A stretch of 64,000 bases of DNA, from contig NZ_BSUM01000001.1 in the NCBI RefSeq assembly GCF_030161595.1, positions 3,100,001-3,164,000 on the forward strand, written 5' to 3'. The translations under genes and the position numbers were made by a program. This document shows, in pieces, positions 8,247 to 16,926 of this stretch; positions within the stretch are counted from its first letter, which is position 1, and each line of letters starts with the position of its first letter. The stretch comes from Litorihabitans aurantiacus (lineage in GTDB: Bacteria; Actinomycetota; Actinomycetes; Actinomycetales; Beutenbergiaceae). The notes under the pieces are model-generated. The model had not been told where the DNA came from and did no database searches. It saw only the letters and a list, made by a program, of their open reading frames with translations.

Positions 8247-8867
8247 GGGCCGACGCTAGGGGAGAGCGTCGTCGGGCGGGGGAGCTGGTGTCACTGCCCG
8301 GGGCCGGCGCACGCCCGATGCCCTCACAGGCGGCTCCCACCGAGGGGCGTCGTCCGTTACAGCACGGGCGGAGCGGAGGCCAACACTCTCGCAGCCGTCA
8401 CCGATTCGTGACCTGATTGTGGTGCGCTGCTGACGCGATTAATCGGAGAACCCTCTGGCTGCCGACGTAGAAGGACGCCGAAACGTTGGGATAACGAAAC
8501 GCAAGATAAACGCTGGCGCTAGTCGCTGGCCGTTCCTCACGCACAGAGGTGCGGTGGCGTTCACCTCGCTCGGGATCGCACCCGTGACCGCTGTCAGCGC
8601 GCTCCGAGCATCCTTGCTGATCGGCACAGGCCACCCTCGTGCGCTCTTCGCGACCTTGGTGAAGCGTTCGAGTTGGAATAGCGAAAAGCAAAACGAGCAG
8701 GCCGGACGCACCACTCGATCAATTCTGTGGATAACCCCTGGCGGGTGTCGGAAATGTCCGTACGGTGAGCCGCAGCAAGCCGCTACGGGGATCTCGACGC
8801 CGACGATCCCCCGTCGTGCACCACGAGATCGCTGTCGGTAGCCGTTCACTCCGCAAGGGGAAGTCGC
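8247..8867. other. Gene-free 620-bp upstream region of the glycan operon
   Basis: No gene supported; a 97-codon minus-strand frame at 8398-8691 has no start context or family pattern. From about 8400 to 8760 base composition is visibly less GC-rich than the surroundings. It contains a pair of near-identical 22-bp direct repeats (8485-8506, 8672-8693) and one perfect TTATCCACA on the minus strand (8726-8734). A purine-rich ribosome site (AAGGGG) precedes the ATG at 8868. Confidence 0.7.
8485..8693. promoter_or_regulatory. Paired 22-bp direct repeats, candidate operator upstream of the glycan operon
   Basis: GTTGGGATAACGAAACGCAA at 8485-8504 and GTTGGAATAGCGAAAAGCAA at 8672-8691 agree at 17 of 20 positions, with common core GTTGGRATARCGAAAMGCAA, and lie 187 bp apart in an AT-richer segment. 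Repeated sites like these are typical of regulator binding. The regulator is unknown. Confidence 0.45.
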
Positions 8868-11366
8868 ATGAGAAGAACACGGGTCCTCACCCTCGCCGCT
8901 GCCGCGGCAGCCCTGGCGGTCGCCCCCGCGCTCGTCGACCCGGGTGCCTCCGCCGCCCCCGGAGCGGTGGTCAACGCCGGCCTCGAGGACGGCGCGGACT
9001 GGCCGACCTGCTTCACGGCCGCCGGCTGGGGCACCGAGGCGGAGTGGTCGCTCGTGCCGGGCCGGGGAGGCGGCCGCGCCGTCGGACTCACGATCACCGA
9101 CCACACCGCCGGCGACCGCAAGCTGATGATGTCGGAGTCGGCGCAGTGCGCCCCGACGGTCGACGTCGGGGCGACCGTCGACCTGGGCGTCGCGTACTCC
9201 TCCTCGGCACCCGTCTCCCTGACGGTGTTCCGGGAGACGCCGCAGGGGTGGGTCTACTGGGGCGACCTCGGGCGCTTCCCGGCGACGGCCGACTGGGCCG
9301 AGGCGAGTGCCACCACCCCACCGGTGCCCGAGGGAACCTCGCGGATCACCTTCGGCCTCTCGCTCGACACCTCGGGCACGCTGACGACCGACGACTACAC
9401 GCTCGCCGCCTCGGCGGCCCCGGAGCCCGAGCCACCGGCGCCCGAGGGCGGTGGTGTCGGCAACCCGTGGCAGCTCGAGGGCGAGCGCGCGTGCCTGATG
9501 CCGGCCGGGTGGGGCGAGAACGACGTCGAGACCGCGTTCTCCACGGACGTGCCCGACGGCGCCCCCGCGGGCGCCCGGTCCCTCGCGCTCACGATGACCA
9601 ACCACGTGAGCGGCGACGTCAAGGCCATCCAGTCCCAGGAGATCGGCTGCGCACCGGACGTCGCGGCCGGTGGTCTCTACACCGCGAGCCTCCACTACCG
9701 CTCGACCAGCCCGCGCACCACGATGACCGTGTTCAAGCACGACGCCGACGGCTGGTCGTACTGGACCGACCTCGCGGCGCTGCCGGCCACGACCGGGTGG
9801 GAGCGGCGCACCGTCGCGCTGCCCGAGATCCCGGCCGGGGTCGACCGGGTCTCGTTCGGCGTCGCGATCTCCGCCGACGGAGAGCTCCTGACCACCGGCC
9901 ACGCGCTCGAACCCGTGGCGCAGGAGCCCGTCCCGCCCGGCGGCCCCGAGAGCGTCGGGCGGTGGGACGTGCAGGACTCCGAGATGCCGGTCCGCGCGAT
10001 GCACACGACGCTGCTCTCCGACGGACGCGTCCTCCTCGTCGCCGGCTCCGGGAACGACCAGGCACAGTTCGACGCCGGGTCCTTCACGGCGGCCGTGTGG
10101 GATCCGGCCGACGACAGCTACACCGAGATCGACGTGCCCTACGACATGTTCTGCTCCGGCCACGTCACGCTGCCCGACGGCAAGGTCCTCATCTCCGGCG
10201 GTACCGAGTCCTACCCGGGTGCCGGTGACGGACCCACCACCTTCGACGGCACGGATGCCAGCTACTACTTCGATCCCGCCGACGACAGCTTCCACCCGAC
10301 CTCGGACATGGCCGGCGCCCACTGGTACCCGACCCTGACCAAGCTCGGCAACGGCGACGTCTGGGCCGCCGGCGGCATCGACGAGAAGGCCGAGGGCACC
10401 GTCCTGACCCAGATGTTCGACACCTCCACCATGACCTGGCTTCCGTCGAACCAGGTCCCCCAGACCTGGAGCTACTGGGGCACCTACCCCCACATGTACC
10501 TCCTGGAGGACGGCATGCTCTTCTACGCCGGCGCCCACACCTTCGGCAACGGACTACCCGGCACCGGCGCCTCCCTCTACGACTGGCGCACCGCCCAGAT
10601 CTGGGACGTCCCCGGCCTGCGCGAGAAAGACCTGCGCGACCAGGCCGCCTCCGTCCTCCTGCCCCCCGCCCAGGACCAGCGCGTCCTCATCGTCGGCGGC
10701 GGGCACACCGAGCTCAACGCACCCGCCATCAGCCTGGCCGACGTCATCGACCTGTCCGACCCCCAGCCGGCCTACACCCCCGTGGCCGACCTGCCCGGGC
10801 CCGGCAAGACCTACGTCAACCTCGTCAACCTCCCCGACCGCAGCGTCCTGGCCGCCAACGGCGCCACCCACAACCGCACGGGGGACGTGCGGACAGCGGC
10901 CCTGTTCGACCCCGGCGACGAGAGCTGGACGCCGGTGGTGCCCGACCCCGTCGGCCGCAACTACCACTCCACCGCGGTCGTCCTCGACGACGGCCGGGTC
11001 GCCGTCTTCGGCTCCAACCCGGGCGACGGGTCCTACGAGATGCGGGTCTCCGTCTACTCCCCGCCGTACCTGTTCGCCGGGGAACGGCCCACCATCACCG
11101 ACGCTCCGGACGCGGTCACCTACGGCCAGCGGATCCAGCTCGGGACGACGGGTGACATCGCCTCCGCCTCGCTGATGTCGCCCATGTCCTCCACGCACCA
11201 GACCGACACCAACGCGCGCCTGGTCGATCTGCCGGTCGCGGGTGACGGGACGCTCGAGGCGCAGGTGCCGGACAACCCCGACCTGCTGCCCCCCGGGCCG
11301 TACATGCTCACCGTGCTCGACACCGACGGCGTGCCGTCCGTCGCCCGCTGGGTGTGGGTCTCGTGA
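8868..11366 (+). CDS. GlxA/galactose-oxidase-like radical copper oxidase, secreted
   Basis: Encodes 832 residues with a Sec signal (MRRTRV, hydrophobic core, cleavage after AsASA near residue 29). Residues ~35-190 and ~205-345 are two copies of one beta-rich module (shared pattern C-x-AGWG, GD-K, CAP, TVF, GW-YW-DL). From ~360 follows a Kelch propeller and a C-terminal DUF1929 domain (~735-832). All copper-radical residues can be placed: Cys429 in DMFCSGH and Tyr487 in HWYP for the thioether cofactor, Tyr699-His700 in RNYHST, His777 in SSTHQ. In Streptomyces, GlxA oxidises a glycan made by CslA; the GT2 three genes downstream makes a similar role likely here. Substrate unknown. Stop overlaps the next gene as GTGA. 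Confidence 0.88.
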   Translation: MRRTRVLTLAAAAAALAVAPALVDPGASAAPGAVVNAGLEDGADWPTCFTAAGWGTEAEWSLVPGRGGGRAVGLTITDHTAGDRKLMMSESAQCAPTVDVGATVDLGVAYSSSAPVSLTVFRETPQGWVYWGDLGRFPATADWAEASATTPPVPEGTSRITFGLSLDTSGTLTTDDYTLAASAAPEPEPPAPEGGGVGNPWQLEGERACLMPAGWGENDVETAFSTDVPDGAPAGARSLALTMTNHVSGDVKAIQSQEIGCAPDVAAGGLYTASLHYRSTSPRTTMTVFKHDADGWSYWTDLAALPATTGWERRTVALPEIPAGVDRVSFGVAISADGELLTTGHALEPVAQEPVPPGGPESVGRWDVQDSEMPVRAMHTTLLSDGRVLLVAGSGNDQAQFDAGSFTAAVWDPADDSYTEIDVPYDMFCSGHVTLPDGKVLISGGTESYPGAGDGPTTFDGTDASYYFDPADDSFHPTSDMAGAHWYPTLTKLGNGDVWAAGGIDEKAEGTVLTQMFDTSTMTWLPSNQVPQTWSYWGTYPHMYLLEDGMLFYAGAHTFGNGLPGTGASLYDWRTAQIWDVPGLREKDLRDQAASVLLPPAQDQRVLIVGGGHTELNAPAISLADVIDLSDPQPAYTPVADLPGPGKTYVNLVNLPDRSVLAANGATHNRTGDVRTAALFDPGDESWTPVVPDPVGRNYHSTAVVLDDGRVAVFGSNPGDGSYEMRVSVYSPPYLFAGERPTITDAPDAVTYGQRIQLGTTGDIASASLMSPMSSTHQTDTNARLVDLPVAGDGTLEAQVPDNPDLLPPGPYMLTVLDTDGVPSVARWVWVS

Positions 11367-12204
11367 CCGCGACCGACGGGCGCGGCGCCTCGGAGGGACG
11401 GGGGGCCGGAAGGAGCGCCGGGGGCACCGCACCCACCTCCCGACGGCGAGGGCTCCCCCGCTCGCGGCTGCTCGCCGTCGTGCCGATCGTGGCCCTCGCG
11501 GCGGTGGCGACCGTCCTCGTGAACCAGTGGCCGGCGGCTGAGCCCGCGGAGGCGACCGCCACCGGCGTCGCCCACGGTGAGCACGGTTCAGCCGGTGACG
11601 GGGGCGGAGACGCGGTACCGGACGGGACGGCGTCGGACGCCGCGACCACACCGGGTGCGACGGCTGACCCTGCCGACCCCCTCGTCGACGCCGGTGACGA
11701 CACCGCAGACACCGACGCGGGCGCGTCGGAGAGCCCCGCACCGCCCGTGGCCGGTACGAGTGAGGGCGCCGCGATCACCGTCGAGGAGCCCGACGTCCCG
11801 CAGTCCGACAGCCCGCTCGTGGCCAGCACGGGCACGACGCTGGCGCAGGCCGCGGGAGAGCCCGCCGGTGAGGAGCGCCGCGGGGCGGAGGGTCTCGGTG
11901 CGCCACGCGGCGCCGTCGACCCGTCCGAGGTCCTGTCCTCCGCCGCCTCGCTGGGCGGGTGCCACCCGGCCTACGGCGAGGCGGGCGAGTGCCTGCCCAT
12001 CGTCCCACCGAGCATGGCCGAGCACGCCGCCGAGATGGTCGCGGCCGGGATGGACCTCGACTCGATGCCGCACCCGTGGAGCTGCGCCGAGCTGCTCCAG
12101 CTCTTCCCCGACGGCATCGCGGTCCGCGACGCCCAGCCCCCGAACCGCTCGACCCGCTCGGCCTCGATCCCGACGGCGACCGCATCGCCTGCGCCCCCGC
12201 CTGA
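11363..12204 (+). CDS. Membrane-anchored Cys-rich protein with Excalibur-like C-terminal motif; frameshifted
   Basis: GTG at 11363 overlaps the oxidase stop. The protein has a basic cytoplasmic start, one membrane segment (about 33-52, LLAVVPIVALAAVATVL), a long Gly/Asp/Ala/Thr-rich extracytoplasmic linker, then a compact domain with CHPAYGEAGECLP, SMAEHAAEMVAAGMDLD and SCAELLQLFPDGIAV. As written the frame runs on without a sensible end; adding one C to the run at 12137-12141 gives LDPLGLDPDGDRIACAPA and a stop at 12202-12204. That ending resembles the DxDxDGxxC Excalibur calcium-binding motif. Role unknown; position between a GlxA-like oxidase and a synthase suggests a scaffold or chaperone for the surface machinery. 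Confidence 0.65.
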
Positions 12205-12403
12205 CGACCCCCGGGCGGTCCGACTCGACTGGCGCCGTCGACCCGCACCCGAGGTCCCCGCGCCGCCGTCGTCGACCCCCGACTCCGCACCGCACCGACC
12301 CGCGCCCCTCGGCGCGCGGCTGCCTCCTGCCCGCGTCCATCCGCGTGCGCCCGCGCGCGCCCTGCAGCGACCCCTGATCCCCGCTCCTCGGAAGGAGAGC
12401 CCC

Positions 12404-13672
12404 ATGGCCGTGACCTCGCTCGCCCTGACGGCTGTCGCCCTGACCCTGCTGGTGCTCGCGCTCAGCACCCTGGTGATGGCCACCTACGCCTGGTGGGACC
12501 CCGGCGCGCGCTCCCGCACCGCCTTCCCGACCGCCCCGGGCGAGGCCAGCCTGACGTTCTCGGTGATCGTCCCCTGCCGCCACGAGAGGGAGGAGGTCGT
12601 GCGCGCCACGGTCGGCCGGCTCCTGGCGCAGACGCACCGGCGCCTCGAGATCATCATCTCGGTCGGGCACGACGATCCGGACACACGCGCCACCGCGGAA
12701 CGGCTGCGGGCCGAGCACCCGCACCACGTCCGCGTGAGCGTGGACCGCGCCCTGCACAAGAGCAAGCCGCACCAGCTCAACACCGCCCTGCGGATGTGTC
12801 GCGGCGACGTCGTGGGGGTCTTCGACGCCGAGTCGCTCGCCGCGCCGGACCTCCTGCGCTCGGTCGACGGCGCCTTCCGCGCCACCGGGGCGGACGCCGT
12901 CCAGGGAGCGGTCCAGCTCGTGAACCACCGCGACTCGTGGTTCGCGCTGCGCAACTGCCTGGAGTACTTCATCTGGTTCTCCTCGCGGCTGCACCTGCAG
13001 GAGCGCGTGGGCTTCATCCCGCTCGGCGGGACGACCGTGTTCGTGCGCCGCGAGCTCCTCGTGGCGCTCGGCGGGTGGGACGCGCGGTGCCTGGCGGAGG
13101 ACTGCGAGCTCGGCGTGCGCCTGTCGAGCCTGGGCCACCGGGTGCGTGTCGCCTACTGCCCCGAGCTCGCGACGCGCGAGGAGACGCCCGGGGACGTCAC
13201 GGCCTTCGTCAAGCAGCGCACGCGGTGGGCGCTCGGGTTCTTCCAGGTGCTGCGCAAGGGCGTCTGGCGCCAGCTCCCCACCCGGGGCGCCCGCCTCGCC
13301 GCCCGGTGGACCCTCGTGCAGCAGCACCTCGTCGCGATCACCGGGATCCTCGTGCCGGTGTCCGTCGGGCTCGCGATCTGGGGCGCGGTTCCCCTCGGCG
13401 TCGCTCTCCTCACGTTCGTCCCGCTCGCCGTGACGGTCGCGACGGTCGCCATGGAGGCGTGCATGCTGCGCGAGCTCGGCCGCGACCACGGACTCCGCCT
13501 GGGGGTGCGGGACTACCTCGTCCTCGTCGTCACGACCGTCCCGTTCCAGCTGCTGCTCGCCTACGCCACGATCCGGGCCTACGTCCGCTTCCGGCGCGGC
13601 GACCTGACGTGGGAGAAGACGGCACACGCCGGTCGTCACCTCACGCCGGAGCAGACGGCGGTGGCCGCATGA
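12404..13672 (+). CDS. Cellulose-synthase-like family 2 glycosyltransferase (CslA type)
   Basis: Encodes 422 residues. One N-terminal membrane segment (about 3-28) precedes a GT-A domain, and three or four membrane segments follow from about 310. Processive-GT2 signatures are in order: SVIVPCRHEREEV, FDAES (140-144, DxE in place of DxD), AEDCE with the catalytic-type Glu-Asp at 232-233, and QRTRW at 271-275. These place it with cellulose, hyaluronan and chitin synthases, which extend a polysaccharide on the cytoplasmic face and export it. The pairing with a GlxA-like oxidase recalls Streptomyces cslA-glxA. Start ATG at 12404 follows a clear GGAAGGAG site. The polymer produced is not known. 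The next gene overlaps by ATGA. Confidence 0.88.
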   Translation: MAVTSLALTAVALTLLVLALSTLVMATYAWWDPGARSRTAFPTAPGEASLTFSVIVPCRHEREEVVRATVGRLLAQTHRRLEIIISVGHDDPDTRATAERLRAEHPHHVRVSVDRALHKSKPHQLNTALRMCRGDVVGVFDAESLAAPDLLRSVDGAFRATGADAVQGAVQLVNHRDSWFALRNCLEYFIWFSSRLHLQERVGFIPLGGTTVFVRRELLVALGGWDARCLAEDCELGVRLSSLGHRVRVAYCPELATREETPGDVTAFVKQRTRWALGFFQVLRKGVWRQLPTRGARLAARWTLVQQHLVAITGILVPVSVGLAIWGAVPLGVALLTFVPLAVTVATVAMEACMLRELGRDHGLRLGVRDYLVLVVTTVPFQLLLAYATIRAYVRFRRGDLTWEKTAHAGRHLTPEQTAVAA

Positions 13673-15333
13673 GCGCCGGGACGCTGGTCCGCCGGCCCCG
13701 CCCGGGCAGGGCGGTACCGCTGCCGCAGCTCCCGACGCCCCCGGCGGCCGCGCCGGCACCGCGTGCGGGCACGACGGCGGAGCCCGCGCCGCGGCGGAGC
13801 GCCCGCGACCTCCTCACGGCCGACCGCGTGACCGCCGCGGTCACGTTCGCGGTCGCGCTCGCCGTCGGGCTCTGGAACGTGACCGACGCGACCGCGTTCC
13901 AGGACGACGAGGGCACCTACGCGGCGCAGGCCGCCGCGGCGGCCTCCGGCGGGTTCGGGCCCTACACCTACTGGTACGACCACCCGCCGCTGGGCTGGTT
14001 CCAGCTCGCCGCCCTCGCCGCGATCCCGCGCGCGCTGGGGATCGGCGACGGCTCCGAGCTCGCGCTCATGCGGGCGGTGGCGGGTCTCCTGCTGGCGGTC
14101 ACGGCGCTACTGGTGCTGCTGGTGCTGCGACGGCTCGCCGCGCCGCGGACGATCGCCCTCGTCGCGGTGGCGCTCCTGCTGACCTCGCCCCTCGCCCTGA
14201 CCCTGGGCCGCCAGGTCTTCCTCGACAACGTCGCGACGCCGTGGCTGCTGCTCGCGGTCTGGCTCGCGCTGTCGCCGCGGCGGGCGCTCTGGGCGCACGC
14301 GGGCGCCGGGGCCGCGCTCGGCGTCGCGGTCCTCACGAAGCTCACCTCGCTCGCGCTCGGACCCGCGGTGCTGGTGGCGCTGCTGGCCGGCGGACGGTGG
14401 CGCGGCCGGTCGTTCTCGCTGACCGCGTTCCTCACCGCCGCCTCGCTCGTGGTGACCGTCTTCCCCCTGATGGCGCTGCTGCGGACCGAACTGCTCGCGG
14501 GTGACGGTCACGTGTCGCTCCAGGAAGGTCTGGAGTTCCAGCTCGCCGACCGCAGCACGTCGGGATCCTTCTGGGACGGCGCGACCGACCGGCACGCCCT
14601 GGTGATCGGCTGGGTCGGGCAGAGCCCGCTGCTGGTGGTCGCCGGGGTGCTCGGCGCCATCGCCTGCCTCACCGCCGCGCGCACCCGGTGGCTCCCCGTG
14701 GCGCTGGCGTGCCTCGCGCTGCCGATGATCGCGATGACCGGCTACCTGCCGGGGATGTACGTCGTCGGGACGCTGCCGTTCCTCGCGATCGCCGCGGGGG
14801 CGGGTGCCGCACGGGTGTGGGGTGCCCTCACCTCACCGGTGCGCGCGCGGGTCACCGCGGGGCGGGGGTGGCGCATCGCGACGGCGGGGGTCGCCGTCGC
14901 GACGATCGCGGCCCTCGGCGCGGCGGTGGCGCCGTCGTGGCGCGCGGAGGTGCGACCGCTCGCGACAGCGCGGGCCAACGACGACTTCCGCGAGGCGGTC
15001 GCGTGGGTCGAGACGCACGTACCGGCGAGCGACGACGTCGTGGTCCCCTTCTCCGCCTGGAGCGCGGTGCAGGAGCAGGGTCGCGGGGGGCCGTGGAACG
15101 TCATCGCGCTGGAGAAGGTCGATCGCGACAGCGCGTTCGAGGCGGCGCACCCCGACGGGTGGCGGTCGGTCGAGTGGATCCTCGAGGGTCCGACGACTCG
15201 ACCCAACATCGACAACCTGGCGCTGGCGGACGTCGGCAGCGCGCTGGAGAGCTCGGAGGTGGTGGCGACGTTCGGCGCGTGGAGCGTGCACCGGGTCACG
15301 CCGTCGGCGCTCGAGCGGCAGGTGCGGTCGTGA
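13669..15333 (+). CDS. ArnT/PMT-like integral membrane glycosyltransferase (GT39/GT83 type)
   Basis: Encodes 554 residues. A basic Pro/Ala-rich cytoplasmic start is followed by about ten to twelve membrane helices. The first extracytoplasmic loop carries DDEGTYAAQAAAAASGG and then YDHPPLGWF, the acidic loop motif of lipid-linked sugar transferases (ArnT, PMT, mycobacterial relatives). Such enzymes move a sugar from a polyprenyl-phosphate carrier to an acceptor outside the cell. The likely donor-making enzyme is encoded immediately downstream with a GTGA overlap, which is good contextual support. Start ATG at 13669 overlaps the GT2 stop. Donor and acceptor cannot be named from sequence. Confidence 0.85.
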   Translation: MSAGTLVRRPRPGRAVPLPQLPTPPAAAPAPRAGTTAEPAPRRSARDLLTADRVTAAVTFAVALAVGLWNVTDATAFQDDEGTYAAQAAAAASGGFGPYTYWYDHPPLGWFQLAALAAIPRALGIGDGSELALMRAVAGLLLAVTALLVLLVLRRLAAPRTIALVAVALLLTSPLALTLGRQVFLDNVATPWLLLAVWLALSPRRALWAHAGAGAALGVAVLTKLTSLALGPAVLVALLAGGRWRGRSFSLTAFLTAASLVVTVFPLMALLRTELLAGDGHVSLQEGLEFQLADRSTSGSFWDGATDRHALVIGWVGQSPLLVVAGVLGAIACLTAARTRWLPVALACLALPMIAMTGYLPGMYVVGTLPFLAIAAGAGAARVWGALTSPVRARVTAGRGWRIATAGVAVATIAALGAAVAPSWRAEVRPLATARANDDFREAVAWVETHVPASDDVVVPFSAWSAVQEQGRGGPWNVIALEKVDRDSAFEAAHPDGWRSVEWILEGPTTRPNIDNLALADVGSALESSEVVATFGAWSVHRVTPSALERQVRS

Positions 15334-16566
15334 GCGCGCGTCGGTCGGCGGCGGTTGGGCGCGATGGGATGGCGACGGCGGCGGCGACCTCGGTCTCCGG
15401 GCCCGCGACGGTCGTCGTCCCCACCTTCAACGAGGCCCCGAACGTCGCGGAGCTGGTGCGGAGGCTGTCCGTCGCCGTGCCGCCGGGGTCGGAGATCCTC
15501 TTCGTCGACGACTCCACCGACGACACGCCCCGGGTGATCCGCGAGGTCGCCGCGAGCGCCGCGGTGCCGGTCCGGCTGCTGCACCGCGACCAGGCCGTGG
15601 GGGCTGAGCGGGGCCGTCGTTGCGGGGCTGAGCGCGGCCGCGCACCGGTGGTGCGTGGTGATGGACGGCGACCTGCAGCACCCGCCGGAGATGGTGGGGG
15701 TGCTGCTCGAGACGGGGCGGACGCTCGGGGCCGACGTCGTCGTGGCCTCGCGGCGCATCGCCGGCGGCAGCAGCGACGGACTCGCGGACGCGCGACGGCG
15801 GATCGTCTCGAGCGGTGCCATCGCCCTCACGCGCGCGATATTCCCGCGGCGGCTGCGCGACTGCACCGATCCGATGACGGGGTTCTTCGCGCTCGACCGC
15901 GAGGCGATCGACGTCGACGCGCTGCGCCCGGAGGGCTTCAAGATCCTGCTCGAGATGCTCGCACGGCAGGACCTGGCCGTGGTCGAGGAGCCGTTCGTGT
16001 TCGGCGAGCGACTGGCCGGGGAGTCGAAGGCGACGCTGGACCAGGGCGTGCGGTTCCTGCGGCACGTCGCGCGGCTCCGGTTCGGTCGGATGTCACGGTT
16101 CGCGCTGATCGGGGCCGCCGGGACCGTGGTCAACCTCGCGATCATGGCGCTGCTCATCGCGGTCGGCGTCCCCTACCTCGTGGGCGCGGTGGTGGCGGCG
16201 CTGGTCACCATCGTGGGGAACTTCGTGGCACAGGAGCTGCTGGTCTTCCGCGACCTGCGGGACGAGGGTCGCCCGCTCCGGCGCCGGTTCGCGGCGTCGT
16301 TCCTGTTCAACGCGGCCGAGGCGGCGCTGCGGCTGCCGGTGCTGTGGGCGCTGGTCGACGTCGCGGGGGTGGCGAGCGTGCCCGCGCAGGCGGTGACCCT
16401 CGCCGTCGCGTTCGTGGCCCGGTTCGTGTTCCACGCCCGGGTGGTCTACCGGCCACGACGCACCCGGCCGTCCAGCCCGCTGGTGCGTGCCGCCGTACCG
16501 CCGGCCGCGACCCGGGCGGCGATCAACCGCCGTTCACGTGCCGTCCCTCGATCCAGGGTTCTATGA
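15330..16566 (+). CDS. Polyprenol-phosphate sugar synthase: GT2 (DPM1-like) fused to a GtrA domain; frameshifted
   Basis: N-terminal GT2 domain (VVVPTFNEAPNVAELVRRL, VDDSTDDTP, MDGDLQHPPE with the metal-binding DxD, DPMTGFFALDRE) followed by a GtrA-type four-helix membrane domain from about residue 250 (RFALIGAAGTVVNLAIMALL, GNFVAQELLVFRD). This architecture makes polyprenyl-phosphate mannose or glucose and helps flip it, the donor for the transferase encoded upstream. GTG at 15330 overlaps that gene's stop; ATG at 15369 is an alternative. The frame breaks at the G run 15599-15603, in the conserved GLSGAVVAGL segment: seven or four Gs instead of five restores it. The tail after about 370 is basic and low complexity. 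Confidence 0.82.
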
Positions 16567-16586
16567 ATACATGATCCGCTGTACTC
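16565..16586. promoter_or_regulatory. ArsR/CmtR-type operator upstream of the metal sensor
   Basis: GAATACA (16565-16571) and TGTACTC (16580-16586) form an inverted repeat, six of seven positions paired, with an 8-bp spacer. It lies 7 bp before the regulator's GTG, in a locally AT-rich stretch that can also hold the -10 region, so a bound repressor would block transcription directly. Confidence 0.6.
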
Positions 16587-16593
16587 TTTCGCT

Positions 16594-16926
16594 GTGCCCA
16601 CTGCCGAACTGACCCACGCCGACGCCGTGACCCGTCTCGGGTACGCCCTCTCCGACAGCACCCGGACCCGTGTCCTCCTCGCCCTGCGGGAGTCCCCGGC
16701 CTACCCCTCGGACCTCGCCGACGCGCTCGGGGTCTCGCGCCAGGTCATGTCGAACCAGCTCGCGTGCCTGCGGGGCTGCGGTCTCGTGACGGCGACACCG
16801 GACGGCCGGCGCACCTGGTACCGGTTGGCCGACCCCCGCCTCGCCACCGCGCTGAACGGCCTCCTCGACCTGACGCTGGCCGTCGACCCGACGTGCTGCG
16901 GTGACGACTGCACGTGCACGAGGTGA
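16594..16926 (+). CDS. CmtR-like ArsR-family metal-sensing repressor
   Basis: A 110-residue winged-helix protein. RLGYALSDSTRTRVLLAL and SDLADALGVSRQVMSNQLACL cover the helix-turn-helix. Cys58 and Cys62, four residues apart in the recognition helix (ACLRGC), and a Cys cluster at the end (Cys101, 102, 106, 108 in CCGDDCTC) match the Cys57/Cys61/Cys102 site of mycobacterial CmtR, which binds Cd(II) and Pb(II) and releases DNA. It should repress itself and the overlapping efflux gene through the operator at 16565-16586. GTG at 16594 is so near the operator that the message may be leaderless. The metal is inferred, not shown. Confidence 0.85.
   Translation: MPTAELTHADAVTRLGYALSDSTRTRVLLALRESPAYPSDLADALGVSRQVMSNQLACLRGCGLVTATPDGRRTWYRLADPRLATALNGLLDLTLAVDPTCCGDDCTCTR

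Noticed and set aside
8398-8691. Minus-strand frame of 97 codons upstream of the glycan operon
   Set aside because: The translation shows no pattern and runs through the direct repeats; codon third positions are not GC-biased like real genes here.
8726-8734. Perfect TTATCCACA box as a possible second origin
   Set aside because: A lone box 50 kb from the dnaA-dnaN region without other boxes nearby; a chance match or a regulatory site is more likely.
15330-16566. Split glycosyltransferase and GtrA proteins as two separate genes
   Set aside because: The break lies inside the conserved GT2 core at a G run, and the second frame lacks its own start region; one bifunctional protein is the simpler reading.
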